Source: Candidatus Tyrphobacter aquilonaris (lineage in GTDB: Bacteria > Vulcanimicrobiota > Vulcanimicrobiia > Vulcanimicrobiales > Vulcanimicrobiaceae). Taken from it: a stretch of DNA of 57,761 nucleotides. The notes beneath the pieces were generated by a model, which was not told the DNA's origin, searched no databases, and saw only the letters and a list, made by a program, of their open reading frames with translations. The DNA lies in assembly GCA_003133745.1 (NCBI GenBank), contig PKZD01000038.1, positions 17,865 through 75,625 of the forward strand, in the 5' to 3' direction. The position numbers were made by a program, and so were the translations under genes. Every line of letters starts with the position of its first letter. The stretch's first letter is position 1. Positions 8,980 to 19,485 of this stretch are shown piece after piece.

Positions 8980-10277
8980 TTCAACTCGGCGATGCGCTGG
9001 GCGAGATTCAACTCGAAGAGTTCATCGAGCACGCGCACGTGCGAGAGCACTTCCGCCTGTTCGGCTGTCGCCTTCTCGCGAATGTTCGCGATTGCCGAGT
9101 GCAGTAACCTCGAGACGATCGTCATCGACATGCCCGTTACGAGCGTCCGCTCGCGCTCCGTCAGCTCCGGACAGCGCGCGAAGAGCCGCTCCATTTCGGC
9201 GCTCCGGATCGCTTCGGCTTTCTGCGTGAGCGAGGCGATCGCGGGCACCGCGAGCTGCGAGTGGTACCAACGCAGAAAGCGTTCGACGTAACTCGCGATG
9301 ATGCGCTCCACCTCGGGAATCGCTTCTCGCCGTACGTCGAGACGCTCGTCGATCACGGGCCGCAAGCCGTCGACATCGAGCAAATCGACGTTCGGCAGCG
9401 TGCCGACTTCGGGATCGATGTCGCGCGGAACGGCCAGATCGACGATGAGCAAGGGGCGTTGCTCTCGGTTCGCCATCGCGTCGGCGACGTCGTCGCGCGT
9501 CAGGATGAAGTGCGCAGCGCCGGTCGATGCGAAGAGCACGTCCGCATCGCGCAATGTGCCGGCGAGTGCGGGCATCTCGATCGCTTCGCCGCACCCGAGC
9601 GCCTCGACGAGAGAGCGCGCGTGCGTGAGCGTGCGGTTCGCGACGACGACGCGGCGCGCGCCTTCGTCGCGCAGACGCCGTAGCGCCGTGCGCCCCATCT
9701 TTCCCGCTCCGGCGATGACGACGCAGGCGTCTGCAAGCGTACCGCGTCGCGCCTTCACCGCTTCGATCGCAGCGGTTGCGAGTGAGAGCGACTCGCCTCC
9801 GATCCGCGTCGTCGAGCGTGCATTCTTGCCGGCGCGGAGCGCTTCCCCGAAGAGCCGGTGCAGCGTCGTGCCGATCGTGTTTGCCCGCTGCGCTTGGACG
9901 TACGCGTCCTTGACCTGCCCGAGGATCTCCGCCTCCCCGATGAGCATCGAATCGAGGCCGGTCGAAACGTGGAAGAGATGTTCGACGGCGGCGCTCCCGA
10001 GATGCGTATAGAGGTAGGATTCGAGATCGTATTCGATCGCACCGTGGCGGAAGTTCAAGAGAAACGACTTGAGCTGCGCGACGCCGGTTTCGTAGTCGTC
10101 GAGTTCCGCGTAGAACTCGATGCGGCCGCAGGTCTGCAGCATGACCGCCTCGCGCACGGCTTCGTAATCGCGAAGCGCTGCGAGCGCCTCGCCCATGCGG
10201 GAGGCCGGAAAGGCGTGACGTTCGCGCACTTCCAGCGGAGCGGTGTGGTGCGAGAGGCCAAGGCACGCGATCGGCAT
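8976..10277 (-). CDS. hemA: Glutamyl-tRNA reductase
   Basis: GLSHHTAPLEVRERHAF, LQTCGRIEFYA, LFHVSTGLDSMLIGEAEILGQVKDAY. Confidence 0.97.
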   Translation of the reverse strand: MPIACLGLSHHTAPLEVRERHAFPASRMGEALAALRDYEAVREAVMLQTCGRIEFYAELDDYETGVAQLKSFLLNFRHGAIEYDLESYLYTHLGSAAVEHLFHVSTGLDSMLIGEAEILGQVKDAYVQAQRANTIGTTLHRLFGEALRAGKNARSTTRIGGESLSLATAAIEAVKARRGTLADACVVIAGAGKMGRTALRRLRDEGARRVVVANRTLTHARSLVEALGCGEAIEMPALAGTLRDADVLFASTGAAHFILTRDDVADAMANREQRPLLIVDLAVPRDIDPEVGTLPNVDLLDVDGLRPVIDERLDVRREAIPEVERIIASYVERFLRWYHSQLAVPAIASLTQKAEAIRSAEMERLFARCPELTERERTLVTGMSMTIVSRLLHSAIANIREKATAEQAEVLSHVRVLDELFELNLAQRIAELK

Positions 10278-10951
10278 TACTCTTCGTCCTCGAATGGGCC
10301 GACGGTCAAGCGATGCGTGAGAATGGACATCTCGCCCGCGAGATCGATGTTACGCACGATGATCGGCGGCACGTTCTTGGGAACCTGCAGATGGAGCAGC
10401 GCGGGCGCGAAGTTCAAGATTGCGCGAATCCCGAGCGCCGCGAGACGCTCCGCGCTCTCCTGCGCGGCCTCCGCGGGCACCGCGAGGACGCCGATGTTGC
10501 ATTCGGCCGCGGGAAGGATGCGCGCCGCATCGGCGATGTCGTCGACGCGAATGCCCTGCCAGACTTGACCGATCACGCTTGGTGACCGATCGAAGATGGC
10601 GGCAACGCGAAAGCGCGCTTCGCGCGCGGTGATGAACGTCGCGAAGGCATGGCCGAGATAGCCGAAGCCGACGATCGCAATCTTCCAGTCGTGCTCCAAT
10701 CCCAAGACCCAGGCGAGCTGCTCGACGAGCGGATCGATCGCATAGCCGTGCCCGCGCCTGCCGAAGGGTCCGAGGGCACTGAGGTCTTTGCGAATCTGCG
10801 TCGAGGCGATCGTGTGCCCGAGCAGCGCCGCGAGCCCCTGAGAGGTGATCGTCGCCTCCCCCGCGGCTTGCGCCTGGTGCAACGCGCGATGATACGCGTA
10901 GAGGCGAGGAATCGAGACGCCGACGAGGGTTTGGGGAAGCGGCGCGATCAT
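10277..10951 (-). CDS. rex: Redox-sensing transcriptional repressor Rex
   Basis: IPRLYAYHRALHQA, TSTQIRKDLS-like wHTH (ASTQIRKDLSALGPFGRRGHGY), Rossmann IAIVGFGYLGHAF; located between hemL and hemA. Confidence 0.95.
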   Translation of the reverse strand: MIAPLPQTLVGVSIPRLYAYHRALHQAQAAGEATITSQGLAALLGHTIASTQIRKDLSALGPFGRRGHGYAIDPLVEQLAWVLGLEHDWKIAIVGFGYLGHAFATFITAREARFRVAAIFDRSPSVIGQVWQGIRVDDIADAARILPAAECNIGVLAVPAEAAQESAERLAALGIRAILNFAPALLHLQVPKNVPPIIVRNIDLAGEMSILTHRLTVGPFEDEE

Positions 10952-12249
10952 CGGGCGGTCGTCACGATCTCGGCGAGCGCGGCGTCCGCTGCAGCGAGGG
11001 TCCGCTCGATCTCCCGGGTCGTATGGGCGGTCGAGATGAAGGCAGCTTCGAACTGCGAGGGCGCGAGCGAGATGCCGCGATCGAGCATGGCATGAAAGTA
11101 CTTCGCGTAGAGGGTCGTGTCGGACCTCATGGCGGAGGCGAGATCGACGACCGGCTCCCCGGTGAAGAAGAGCCCGAACATCGAGCCCGCACGCGCGGTG
11201 CGGTGCGGAACGCCGTACTTCGTGAGGATTTCTCCGAGCCCGCTCGTCAGGAGCCCGGTCAGGACCTCGAGCCGTTCGAAAAGCGTCGAATCGTCGCGCA
11301 CGACTTTGAGCGTCGCGATCCCGGCGGCCATCGCGAGCGGGTTCCCTGAAAGCGTTCCGGCGTGGAAGACGGGACCGTCGGGGCTGAGGTAGGCCATGAT
11401 CTCCTCGCGACCGCCGAAGGCGCCGACGGGGAGGCCTCCGCCGATGACCTTGCCGAGCACCGTCAGATCGGGGCGAACGCCTTGGATTTCCTGCGCGCCG
11501 CCGCGCGCGACGCGAAAGCCGGTCATCACCTCGTCGAAGATCAGCACGGCGCGCTCGCGCGTGCATGCCTCGCGCAGGCGTCGAAGGAAGCCGACCTTCG
11601 GAAGCACGAGCCCCATGTTGCCCGCGTACGGCTCGACGATGACCGCGGCGATCTCGCCGGCATTCGCGCTGAAGGCCGCATCGACCGCGGCGGCATCGTT
11701 GTAGTCGACGACGATCGTGTCGGCTGCGGTGCCGCGCGGAACCCCGGGGGAACTCGGCACGCCGAGCGTCAACGCGCTCGAACCGGCCGCAATGAGGAAC
11801 GCGTCGGCGGCGCCGTGATAGCATCCCGCGAACTTCACGATCTTTTCGCGCCGCGTGTAACCGCGCGCAAGCCGCACCGCGTTCATCGCCGCTTCCGTGC
11901 CGCTCGACGTGAAGCGCACGCGCTCCATGCTCGGCACCATCGCGCAAATCAGTTCGGCGAGATCCGTTTCTGCCTCCGTCGGCGCGCCGAACGAACTGCC
12001 GCGCGCGGCCGCCGTTGCGATCGCCTTGACGACCGCCGGGTGGGCGTGGCCGAGTAAGAGCGGTCCCCACGAGAGCACGTAATCGACGTACTCGTGACCG
12101 TCGACGTCGCGGACGATCGCGCCGGAGCCGCTCTTCATGAAGATCGGCGAGCCGCCGACGGCCGTGAAGGCGCGTACCGAGGAGTTCACGCCGCCGGCAA
12201 TGACGTTGCGGGCGCGGCCAAAGTCGGAGATCGAGCGCTCGATGTTCAT
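10948..12249 (-). CDS. hemL: Glutamate-1-semialdehyde 2,1-aminomutase
   Basis: [80 protein letters not shown]. Confidence 0.97.
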   Translation of the reverse strand: MNIERSISDFGRARNVIAGGVNSSVRAFTAVGGSPIFMKSGSGAIVRDVDGHEYVDYVLSWGPLLLGHAHPAVVKAIATAAARGSSFGAPTEAETDLAELICAMVPSMERVRFTSSGTEAAMNAVRLARGYTRREKIVKFAGCYHGAADAFLIAAGSSALTLGVPSSPGVPRGTAADTIVVDYNDAAAVDAAFSANAGEIAAVIVEPYAGNMGLVLPKVGFLRRLREACTRERAVLIFDEVMTGFRVARGGAQEIQGVRPDLTVLGKVIGGGLPVGAFGGREEIMAYLSPDGPVFHAGTLSGNPLAMAAGIATLKVVRDDSTLFERLEVLTGLLTSGLGEILTKYGVPHRTARAGSMFGLFFTGEPVVDLASAMRSDTTLYAKYFHAMLDRGISLAPSQFEAAFISTAHTTREIERTLAAADAALAEIVTTAR

Positions 12250-13208
12250 CGGTTGCGCGCGGCCCACTCCTTTGCGAAATACGTGATGACGATATCGGCG
12301 CCTGCGCGCACGAACGCGATCAGCACTTCGTCGATGACGCGCTCTTCGAGCCAACCGTTTGCGATCGCAGCCTTCAGCATCGCGTACTCACCGCTGACGC
12401 TGTAGACGGCGATCGGCACCTCGAAGGCCTCGCGCGCCGCGCGCACGACGTCGAGATAGGCGAGACCCGGCTTGACCATCACGGCATCGGCGCCTTGCTC
12501 GATGTCGAGCGCGATCTCGCGCAGCGCCTCGCGCACGTTCGGCGGATCCATCTGGTAACCGCGCCGATCCCCGAACGCGGGCGCCGACTCCGCGGCCTCG
12601 CGAAACGGACCGTAAAACGCCGAGGCATACTTCGCGCTGTACGCGAGGATCGCCACGGCATCGAAACCGTGCGCGTCGAGCGCGCTGCGGATTGCCTCGA
12701 CGCGACCGTCCATCATATCCGACGGTGCGACGACGTCGACGCCGCTCTGCGCGTACGTGACGGCGATGCGCGCGAGCAACGTGACCGTCGCGTCGTTATC
12801 GACGTTTCCGTTCGCGTCGAGCACGCCGCAGTGGCCGTGCGACGCGTATTCGCAGTTACAAAGGTCGGCGATGACGAGCATATCGGGAACCGCGCTCTTG
12901 ATCGCGCGAATCGTGCGTTGCACGACGCCGTTCGGGTCGGCGTTGCTCGATCCGGTTGTGTCCTTGCCCGCGGGGATGCCGAAGAGCAGCACGGCCGGCA
13001 CGCCGAGCGCAAAGAGCTCGCGCGCCTCACCGACCGCGCCCTCGACGGTGAATCGCGAGATGCCGGGCATCGACGCGACGGCTCCCGCATCGGCGTCGCG
13101 CTCGACGACGAAGAGCGGCTGCACGAGGTGTTCGGCATGAACGTGATGCTCGCGCACGAGCGACCGAATCGCCGGCGTGCGGCGCAGACGGCGCGGCCGA
13201 ATCGTCAT
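12246..13208 (-). CDS. hemB: Delta-aminolevulinic acid dehydratase
   Basis: [63 protein letters not shown]. Confidence 0.97.
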   Translation of the reverse strand: MTIRPRRLRRTPAIRSLVREHHVHAEHLVQPLFVVERDADAGAVASMPGISRFTVEGAVGEARELFALGVPAVLLFGIPAGKDTTGSSNADPNGVVQRTIRAIKSAVPDMLVIADLCNCEYASHGHCGVLDANGNVDNDATVTLLARIAVTYAQSGVDVVAPSDMMDGRVEAIRSALDAHGFDAVAILAYSAKYASAFYGPFREAAESAPAFGDRRGYQMDPPNVREALREIALDIEQGADAVMVKPGLAYLDVVRAAREAFEVPIAVYSVSGEYAMLKAAIANGWLEERVIDEVLIAFVRAGADIVITYFAKEWAARNR

Positions 13209-14779
13209 CGCGCGGACTCCGCGGGCTCGGCAATGCGCGGCAATATCTGCCGCGCAAGCGCTTCTCCGAGCGCTTCGGCTTCCTCGGGCGTCGCGGCATC
13301 GCCCGTGACTCGCTCGCGCAATACGCCGCTCGAGGTCGCATAGGCCGCCTCGACGAGGATGCGGGCGCCCTCCGCGCGCGCATGGACGCCGATCGGCGCG
13401 CTGCAGCCGGCGCGTAGCGCGCGCAGGACCGCACGCTCGCAACGCACGCACCGTTCGGCCTCGGGATCGTTGACCGCCGCGCGTAACTCGCGCGAGAGCG
13501 CGGCCTCCTCGGCGCGCGTTTCGACGGCGAGCGCGCCCTGCGCCGCGGCCGGCACGACCTCGTCGACGGAGAACGGAACGACGTGCTCGGCGCGAGCGTG
13601 CAAGCGGTTCAAGCCGGCCATCGCGAGTACGATCGCGTCATATGTCCCCTCGCGCAGCTTGCGCAAACGCGTGTCGACGTTTCCGCGGAGGTCCTCGTAA
13701 CGCAGATCGGGGCGCAACGCCTCGAGCTGGCGACGGCGTCGGAGGCTCGACGTGCCGACGGTCGCGCCGGGTGGAAGCGCTTTGAAACCCTCGTACCGCT
13801 CGCTGCAAAACGCATCGCGCGGATCCTCGCGCACCGAGATCGCGGCAATCGTCATGTCGGCGGCAAGATCGCTCGGCAGATCCTTGCACGAGTGCACCGC
13901 GTAGTCCGCGCGACGCTCGCGCAGCGCGACCTCGAGCTCCTTGACGAAGACATTGATGTCGCCGAGTTCGTGGATCGGCGTGCGCTGATCTCGATCGCCG
14001 ACCGTCGTGACGTCGAGGATCTCGGTCGCCAAGCCGCGTCGTGCAACGAGCGCTGCAACGCTCCGTGCTTGCGCGGTCGCGAGCGCGCTCGCCCGCGAAG
14101 CGCACACGAGGCGGCGCGTCGGCGTCGGCGGAGCGCTCTCTCTCTCGCGTTCGATCGCGGATTCCGCGGCGTGTTCGGCTTGCGATGGATTCATCGCGGC
14201 CAGTTCCTCGACGGGCAGCTCGGCGACGAAGCGCAGAACGGATCGGCGCAGGACGTGTTCTTCGGGAAGGACTGCGCGCACGTACGTGCGCATGCGAGCG
14301 AGCGTGCGCGCCGCCGCACCGTACGCCGGGCCAAGGTACGCGTCGATCTCGTCGAGCACGCGACGCGAAAAAGAGGGCGAGGCGCCGCCCGATTCGACGG
14401 CGATCGTGAGGTCGCCGAGGCGCGACGTCGCGAGCATCGTGAAGTCTCCGCGATCCGGTGCGCCCGCATCGCAGACCGGGATACAGAGCGTGCGCGCATC
14501 GTCGACGACGCGGGCATCGACCACGTCGTTCCCCGTGGCCGCAATCGCAAGCGCCGCTCCGTTCAGGTCGCCGGATTCGTACGCACGTTCGCGCAATGCA
14601 ATCGCGGAATCGCGCGCCAGCGCACGCAGTTCGTCGAGCGGCTCGGGCGCGATGACGACGACGCGAAAACCGGCGGCGAGCACGCTGCGGGCTTTGCGAT
14701 GCGCGGCCTCACCGCCGCCCACGATGGCGACGTGACGACCCTTCGCGCGAAACGCGACCGGTAAGATGGGAGAAGACAT
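13205..14779 (-). CDS. hemC: Fusion protein: precorrin-2 dehydrogenase (SirC/CysG-N) + porphobilinogen deaminase (HemC)
   Basis: N-term [40 protein letters not shown] and [31 protein letters not shown]-term [42 protein letters not shown] (cofactor Cys); one uninterrupted frame. Confidence 0.92.
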   Translation of the reverse strand: MSSPILPVAFRAKGRHVAIVGGGEAAHRKARSVLAAGFRVVVIAPEPLDELRALARDSAIALRERAYESGDLNGAALAIAATGNDVVDARVVDDARTLCIPVCDAGAPDRGDFTMLATSRLGDLTIAVESGGASPSFSRRVLDEIDAYLGPAYGAAARTLARMRTYVRAVLPEEHVLRRSVLRFVAELPVEELAAMNPSQAEHAAESAIERERESAPPTPTRRLVCASRASALATAQARSVAALVARRGLATEILDVTTVGDRDQRTPIHELGDINVFVKELEVALRERRADYAVHSCKDLPSDLAADMTIAAISVREDPRDAFCSERYEGFKALPPGATVGTSSLRRRRQLEALRPDLRYEDLRGNVDTRLRKLREGTYDAIVLAMAGLNRLHARAEHVVPFSVDEVVPAAAQGALAVETRAEEAALSRELRAAVNDPEAERCVRCERAVLRALRAGCSAPIGVHARAEGARILVEAAYATSSGVLRERVTGDAATPEEAEALGEALARQILPRIAEPAESAR

Positions 14780-14828
14780 GGGTCTTGGGAAGAGTTCCGC
14801 GCGCCCCCGCAAAACACCGTCCTTTAGA

Positions 14829-16478
14829 ATGAAGGAGCCCCTCCGCGCAGCGTCTATCGGTGCGGTTGTCGGCGCGCTCGCGACGCTTCCGGGCCTCGGC
14901 GCGGGGACCCTGTGGGATAACAGCGAGACCGCCTATGGCGAGGTCGCGCGGGAGATTCTTCTCACGCACGACTGGATCGTCATGCACTTGAACGGTCACC
15001 CGTGGTACACCCAGCCGCCGCTCTACTTCTGGATCGCGGCGATCTTCGCACGGCTCTTCGGCGCCACCGCGTTCGCCCTGCGACTTCCGTCGGCGCTCGC
15101 CACGATCGCGATGGGGGCTGCAATCGGCTACGCGGTTGCACGCCAAGCCGGGGAACGCGCCGGCGTCTTTGCGAGCATCATCCTCTCGAGCGCGCTCATG
15201 CAGGCGGTGATCGGCCGCCTCGCGATCATGGATGCGCTGCTCGATCTCACCGTGACCGCTGCGATCTTGTGGTGGTTTCGCGGATTGCAAACCGGACGCG
15301 ACCGCGACTACATTCTCGGCGCGGGTGCGGCGGCGCTCGGCTTTCTCGCAAAGGGACCGGTCGCTCCGGCGATCGCGTTGCTCGTCATCCTCCCGTATGC
15401 ATATTGGAGTCGCGGACGCGACGCATTGCATGCGCCGCGCGCCCGCACGTGGATATTTGCGATCGCAACCTTCGTCGTCATCGCGGTCCCTTGGTTCGCC
15501 GTGCTCGCGTCGCGGGCCGGCGCCGGGAGCGTCTTACAACTCATCGGTCACTACACGTTCGGCCGCTATACCGGCATCATCGAAAATCAGTCGGGACCGG
15601 TCTGGTATTATCTGCCGGTTCTCATCCTCGGATTCTTTCCGTGGGTCGCCTTTCTTCCGCCCGCGATCGCGTACGGGATCCGGACGCTGCGAACGAACGG
15701 CGAGCAATCGGCGGCGTTGCGTCTCGGCTTCGTGTGGATCGTCGCGCCGTTGCTGTTCTTTAGTTTCGCGCAGACGAAGCTGCCGAACTACATTGCGCTC
15801 GAGCTCCCCGGCCTTGCGCTCGTCACCGCGCTCTACTTCGACGTCGTCACGCGTAAAGGCGCGAGCCGGTCCGCGGTCGTTGCGGCGGCGATCGTGCCGC
15901 TCACGATCGGAATGTTCGCGATCGCCATTCGCATCTTCTCGCTCGAAAATCGCCTGACGACGGCGATTGCCGCCGCGATCCCCGCGCTGCTCGGCGCGGC
16001 CGCGGCGATCTTCATCGGCTCGCTCATCACGGCCGTGCTACTTGCGCGCCGTTCGAGGCTCGCCGTCGCGCCGTACGCGCTCGCCGCGGCGACGCTCGCC
16101 GCCGTCGACGTGCTCGCGGTGGCGGTGCTTCCACGCGCGGAGGCGTTCAAGCCGGTTCCACAACTCGCGCAAACGATCGAGCGCGAGCGCATGCCGCAGG
16201 ACGTCGTCGCCATCCAAGACGTCTCGGGTTCGAACGCGCTCGTCTTCTACACGCAGCCCGTCGTCGTCGTGCTCGCCTCGCCGGGAACGGCTCCGAGCAA
16301 CGGTGCGAGCGATCCGCGCCGAGTCATCTGCGGGGCGAAGCGCGTTTGGGTCGTCGCGCCGCGGATCAGGCCGGCTTTCGACCCCACCTACGGACGCAGC
16401 CGCCGCATCGTTGCGACGGCTGCGAAAGCGGCGCTGTTCTTATATGACGGTCCTACTTGCCGACCTGTGCCGCGGTGA
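14829..16478 (+). CDS. ArnT/PMT-like (GT39/GT83) glycosyltransferase, integral membrane
   Basis: NSETAYGEVAREILLTHDWIVMHLNGHPWYTQPPLYFWIAA; multiple TM segments; start could be upstream at 14766/14778. Confidence 0.85.
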   Translation: MKEPLRAASIGAVVGALATLPGLGAGTLWDNSETAYGEVAREILLTHDWIVMHLNGHPWYTQPPLYFWIAAIFARLFGATAFALRLPSALATIAMGAAIGYAVARQAGERAGVFASIILSSALMQAVIGRLAIMDALLDLTVTAAILWWFRGLQTGRDRDYILGAGAAALGFLAKGPVAPAIALLVILPYAYWSRGRDALHAPRARTWIFAIATFVVIAVPWFAVLASRAGAGSVLQLIGHYTFGRYTGIIENQSGPVWYYLPVLILGFFPWVAFLPPAIAYGIRTLRTNGEQSAALRLGFVWIVAPLLFFSFAQTKLPNYIALELPGLALVTALYFDVVTRKGASRSAVVAAAIVPLTIGMFAIAIRIFSLENRLTTAIAAAIPALLGAAAAIFIGSLITAVLLARRSRLAVAPYALAAATLAAVDVLAVAVLPRAEAFKPVPQLAQTIERERMPQDVVAIQDVSGSNALVFYTQPVVVVLASPGTAPSNGASDPRRVICGAKRVWVVAPRIRPAFDPTYGRSRRIVATAAKAALFLYDGPTCRPVPR

Positions 16479-17910
16479 CCGCGGACGCGTGGTTGTTGCC
16501 GAGGGAGGATCGGATGAACGTGATGACGTCGGCGATGTTCTGAGTCGAGAGTTGGCTCTTCCACGCGGGCATCGTCCCGTTAAAGGTTTGGCCGTTGACT
16601 GCAATCGCGCCGGTCAAGCCGTTCTTCATGATGTTGATGACGTTGTTCGGATCGCCGACGACGACCGGATTGTTCGCGAGCGGCGGGAAGGTGCCCGGCA
16701 TGCCCTGCCCTTGTGCGCCGTGACAACTCGAGCAGTTCTGCGAGAAGACGGACGCGCCGTGCGTTGCGGAAGACGCCGAGGAACTCGATGAAGCGGCCGG
16801 CGTCGCAGCCGCTTGCGCCGGCGCGAGTATCTGCGCCTCGCTGAGCGCCGGAGGGCCCGCGGCCTGCTTGCCCATGATGCTGAACTGGCTCTGCATGGAA
16901 AGCCCAACGATGACGAGGGTGACGATCGCGAGGCCCCACAGCACGCCTTTCCGCGATCCGAATGAGCGCGTCATGCTGCGATCGATCCACGGAATCGCGA
17001 GAACGACGAGGAGGAAGAGCGTCGGGATGTAGATGGTCGCGACCGTGTCGAGTTGCGGCGGAAAGAGATTCAGCAAACCGAAGAGCGAGAGAAAATACCA
17101 TGCCGGATAGGGAACGAAGAGCGCGACCGTCGGATCGGCCTTCTGATCGAGAAACGGCGGCGAGATAAACGAGAGAAAGATGATGAGCAGGAATACGAAG
17201 AACGAGGCGACCGTATCCATGAACATCTGATCCGGCCAGAAGCGCCCCGGCTTCTTCAAGGTGCGCGGATCGTCGACGACCGGACCGGCGGGCCCGTTGT
17301 GACGGAAGATCGCGAGGTGCGCGCCGACGAGCGCGACGAGCGCCGCGGGCATCAACCAAACGTGTAAGCCGAAGAAACGATTGATCGTCTCCGTCCCCAT
17401 CACGCCGCCGCCTTGAGCGAGTTGCTGGATGAACGGCCCCGCGATTGGGGCGGTGCCGGTGATGTTTAGCGAGACCTGCGAGGCGAAGTAAGCGTTCATG
17501 TCCCACGGCAGCAGGTAGCCGGTGAGTCCGAGCACGAGCGTGACCAGCAAGAGCAGGACGCCGACGACCCATTGCAGCTCGCGCGGCGACTTGTACGCTC
17601 CGAATATCGCAACCTGGAGAAGGTGCAAGAAGACGAGCGCGATCATCGCGGACGAGCCCCAGTAGTGCAGCGAGAGCACGAAATGCTGGAACGGGTTGAG
17701 GTAAATCGCGCGCGTCGATTCCCACGCGGTCGCCGCCGACGGCGCGTACCAGAAGGTAAGGAAGATTCCGGTCGTGATCTGCAGGATCATCGCGAAGAGC
17801 GTCGCGCTGCCGAAAACGTACCAATAACTTGCGCCGCCCGGAACGTCCTCGGTGAGGAAGTCCTGCGCCATCGAGATGAAGCCGGTGCGCCGTTCGATCC
17901 AGTTCAGCAT
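16453..17910 (-). CDS. Cytochrome b (full-length) - cytochrome c fusion subunit of a bc-type complex
   Basis: N-term cytochrome b with TM His pairs (HYWGSSAMIALVFLHLLQ ... FFGLHVWLMPAALVALVGAHLAIFRH), PYPAWYFL; after an Ala/Ser-rich linker, CSSCHGAQGQGMPGTFPPLA haem c site (codons at 16720-16734). Confidence 0.92.
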   Translation of the reverse strand: MLNWIERRTGFISMAQDFLTEDVPGGASYWYVFGSATLFAMILQITTGIFLTFWYAPSAATAWESTRAIYLNPFQHFVLSLHYWGSSAMIALVFLHLLQVAIFGAYKSPRELQWVVGVLLLLVTLVLGLTGYLLPWDMNAYFASQVSLNITGTAPIAGPFIQQLAQGGGVMGTETINRFFGLHVWLMPAALVALVGAHLAIFRHNGPAGPVVDDPRTLKKPGRFWPDQMFMDTVASFFVFLLIIFLSFISPPFLDQKADPTVALFVPYPAWYFLSLFGLLNLFPPQLDTVATIYIPTLFLLVVLAIPWIDRSMTRSFGSRKGVLWGLAIVTLVIVGLSMQSQFSIMGKQAAGPPALSEAQILAPAQAAATPAASSSSSASSATHGASVFSQNCSSCHGAQGQGMPGTFPPLANNPVVVGDPNNVINIMKNGLTGAIAVNGQTFNGTMPAWKSQLSTQNIADVITFIRSSLGNNHASAVTAAQVGK

Positions 17911-17920
17911 CGTGTGCCTC

Positions 17921-18574
17921 CTACGACTGATATGAGATGACGATGCGATCGGGCGTCGTGGACTTGTAACGAATCCACATCACATCCGCGGTTCCGTCTT
18001 GCTCGCGCAACGGCAGTGGATCGAGTCCGCGCGGCGCAGGACCCGCAAGGTGCGCGCCCTCGAGGTCGTACACCGAGCCGTGGCATGGGCAGAGAAAACG
18101 GCCGGTGTTCGAATCCCAGTTGTAGCGACAGCCGAGATGCGGACAGAGCGGGCTGAAGACGACGAGGCTCATGTTTGCGACTTCGTACGGCACGTCGGGC
18201 TTCTCGCCGGGTCCGTTGAAAATATCCGTACGGCTCGCGCGAAAGCGCGACGGGTCGACCTTGATGCCCCAGACGTAGTCCTGCAAGGTCTGTTCGGGCA
18301 AGTACGCATCCTTGGCGGACATTGCGAAGCTCAACTTCACGGGCTTCTGCGTCGCCGCTTCAAGCTCGGCGAACTCGGCCTTCGTGAGCGGCGACCAGGT
18401 GCCGCCGCTCCCGGATTCCTGGCTCGGGATGACGCCGCCGAGGATCGGGATTGCGAGCCCGAGGCCGATGACGCCGCTCATCGTGATGACGGCGTTGACC
18501 ATGAAGCGGCGCCGGGATATCTCCTCCGGCGTTTCCGGTTCGTCGTAGGCGCTGTGCGTGCTGTGAATCGCCAT
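17921..18574 (-). CDS. qcrA: Rieske iron-sulfur protein (ubiquinol/menaquinol-cytochrome c reductase)
   Basis: CPHLGCRYNWDSNTGRFLCPCHGSVYDLEG Rieske cluster motifs; N-term TM. Confidence 0.95.
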   Translation of the reverse strand: MAIHSTHSAYDEPETPEEISRRRFMVNAVITMSGVIGLGLAIPILGGVIPSQESGSGGTWSPLTKAEFAELEAATQKPVKLSFAMSAKDAYLPEQTLQDYVWGIKVDPSRFRASRTDIFNGPGEKPDVPYEVANMSLVVFSPLCPHLGCRYNWDSNTGRFLCPCHGSVYDLEGAHLAGPAPRGLDPLPLREQDGTADVMWIRYKSTTPDRIVISYQS

Positions 18575-18620
18575 GCTCCGCCTTTTCCGACGCCATTATA
18601 GGCTCGCCCTCTTTCTGGGA

Positions 18621-19481
18621 TCAGACCTTATAGCTGTGGAGGCCGCTGATCCAGATGTTCACGCCGAGGTAACAGAAGATGATCGAGACGAAGCCGAGGA
18701 CGCTCCACCAACTGCTGCGCAGGCCGCGCCAGGCGTTGCGCGTGTGGAGATGCATGTATGCGGCGTAGAGGATCCAAGAGGCGAGGGCGGCGGTTTCTTT
18801 CGGGTCCCACTGCCAGTACGCGCCCCACGCTTCGCGCGCCCACGCGGCACCGGTGATGACGCCGAGCGTGAGCAGCGGCAATCCGATCGCGACGGCGCGA
18901 TAGACGAGGATGTCGAGTTGCGCGAGCGACGGCATCGTCGCGAACCAGCTCGCGACCACGTCACCACCTTGCCCCGTGGCCGCAAAGCGCCGTTCCGCGT
19001 AATACCTCACGAGGTAGAGCACCGAGAAGACGAAGGAGACGAGAAAGGCACCGTACGCGGAAACCACGAGCGGCACGTGAATCTTCGCCCAGTAGGATTG
19101 GAGCGACGGGACGGCCGGCATCACGCCCTCGTTCCACGTGACGCCGTAGGCGAGAAAGAGCGCCGCGATCGCGAGCAAGAAGCCGCCTGCGAACCACAGG
19201 CGATAGCGGAAGGCGAAGCCGATGAAGATCGCAACCGACATCGCGGTGAAGAGCGAGAGCGAGCCGTAGAGGTTGAGCAGCGGCCAGACGTTCGTCTCGG
19301 CGTACCGCGCGCCGAGCTGCGCGAACTGTGCGACGCAGCCCGCGACGGCGAGCGCCGCTCCGAAGTTGCGAAGCCAATCCTCGCGCGTAAAGAAGTAGAG
19401 AACGAGGACGACCGCACCCACCCCGTAGGAGCAGAGCGCGAGAATCATCAGGACCTCGTCGAGCGACATCGCGTGCGGCAT
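18621..19481 (-). CDS. ccsA: Cytochrome c biogenesis protein CcsA/ResC
   Basis: MPHAMSLDEVLMILALCSYGVGAV...; WGAYWQWDPKETAALASWILYAAYMHLH tryptophan-rich haem-handling motif. Confidence 0.9.
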   Translation of the reverse strand: MPHAMSLDEVLMILALCSYGVGAVVLVLYFFTREDWLRNFGAALAVAGCVAQFAQLGARYAETNVWPLLNLYGSLSLFTAMSVAIFIGFAFRYRLWFAGGFLLAIAALFLAYGVTWNEGVMPAVPSLQSYWAKIHVPLVVSAYGAFLVSFVFSVLYLVRYYAERRFAATGQGGDVVASWFATMPSLAQLDILVYRAVAIGLPLLTLGVITGAAWAREAWGAYWQWDPKETAALASWILYAAYMHLHTRNAWRGLRSSWWSVLGFVSIIFCYLGVNIWISGLHSYKV

Positions 19482-19485
19482 TAGG
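19446..19485. repeat. 40-bp direct repeat copy 1 (resB stop / ccsA start junction)
   Basis: catcaggacctcgtcgagcgacatcgcgtgcggcattagg, identical to 22682-22721; flanking bases differ. Confidence 0.97.

Noticed and set aside
8005-9291. 428-codon plus-strand ORF opposite cobA-hemD and hemA
   Set aside because: Spurious antisense frame caused by GC-rich codon usage
10952-12070. N-terminal part of the 597-codon ORF ending in Rex
   Set aside because: Out-of-frame reading of hemL; Rex starts at the ATG ending at 10951
18104-18120. ggtgttcgaatcccagt, tRNA T-arm-like sequence
   Set aside because: Lies inside the Rieske coding sequence; no acceptor stem, D-arm or anticodon arm could be matched
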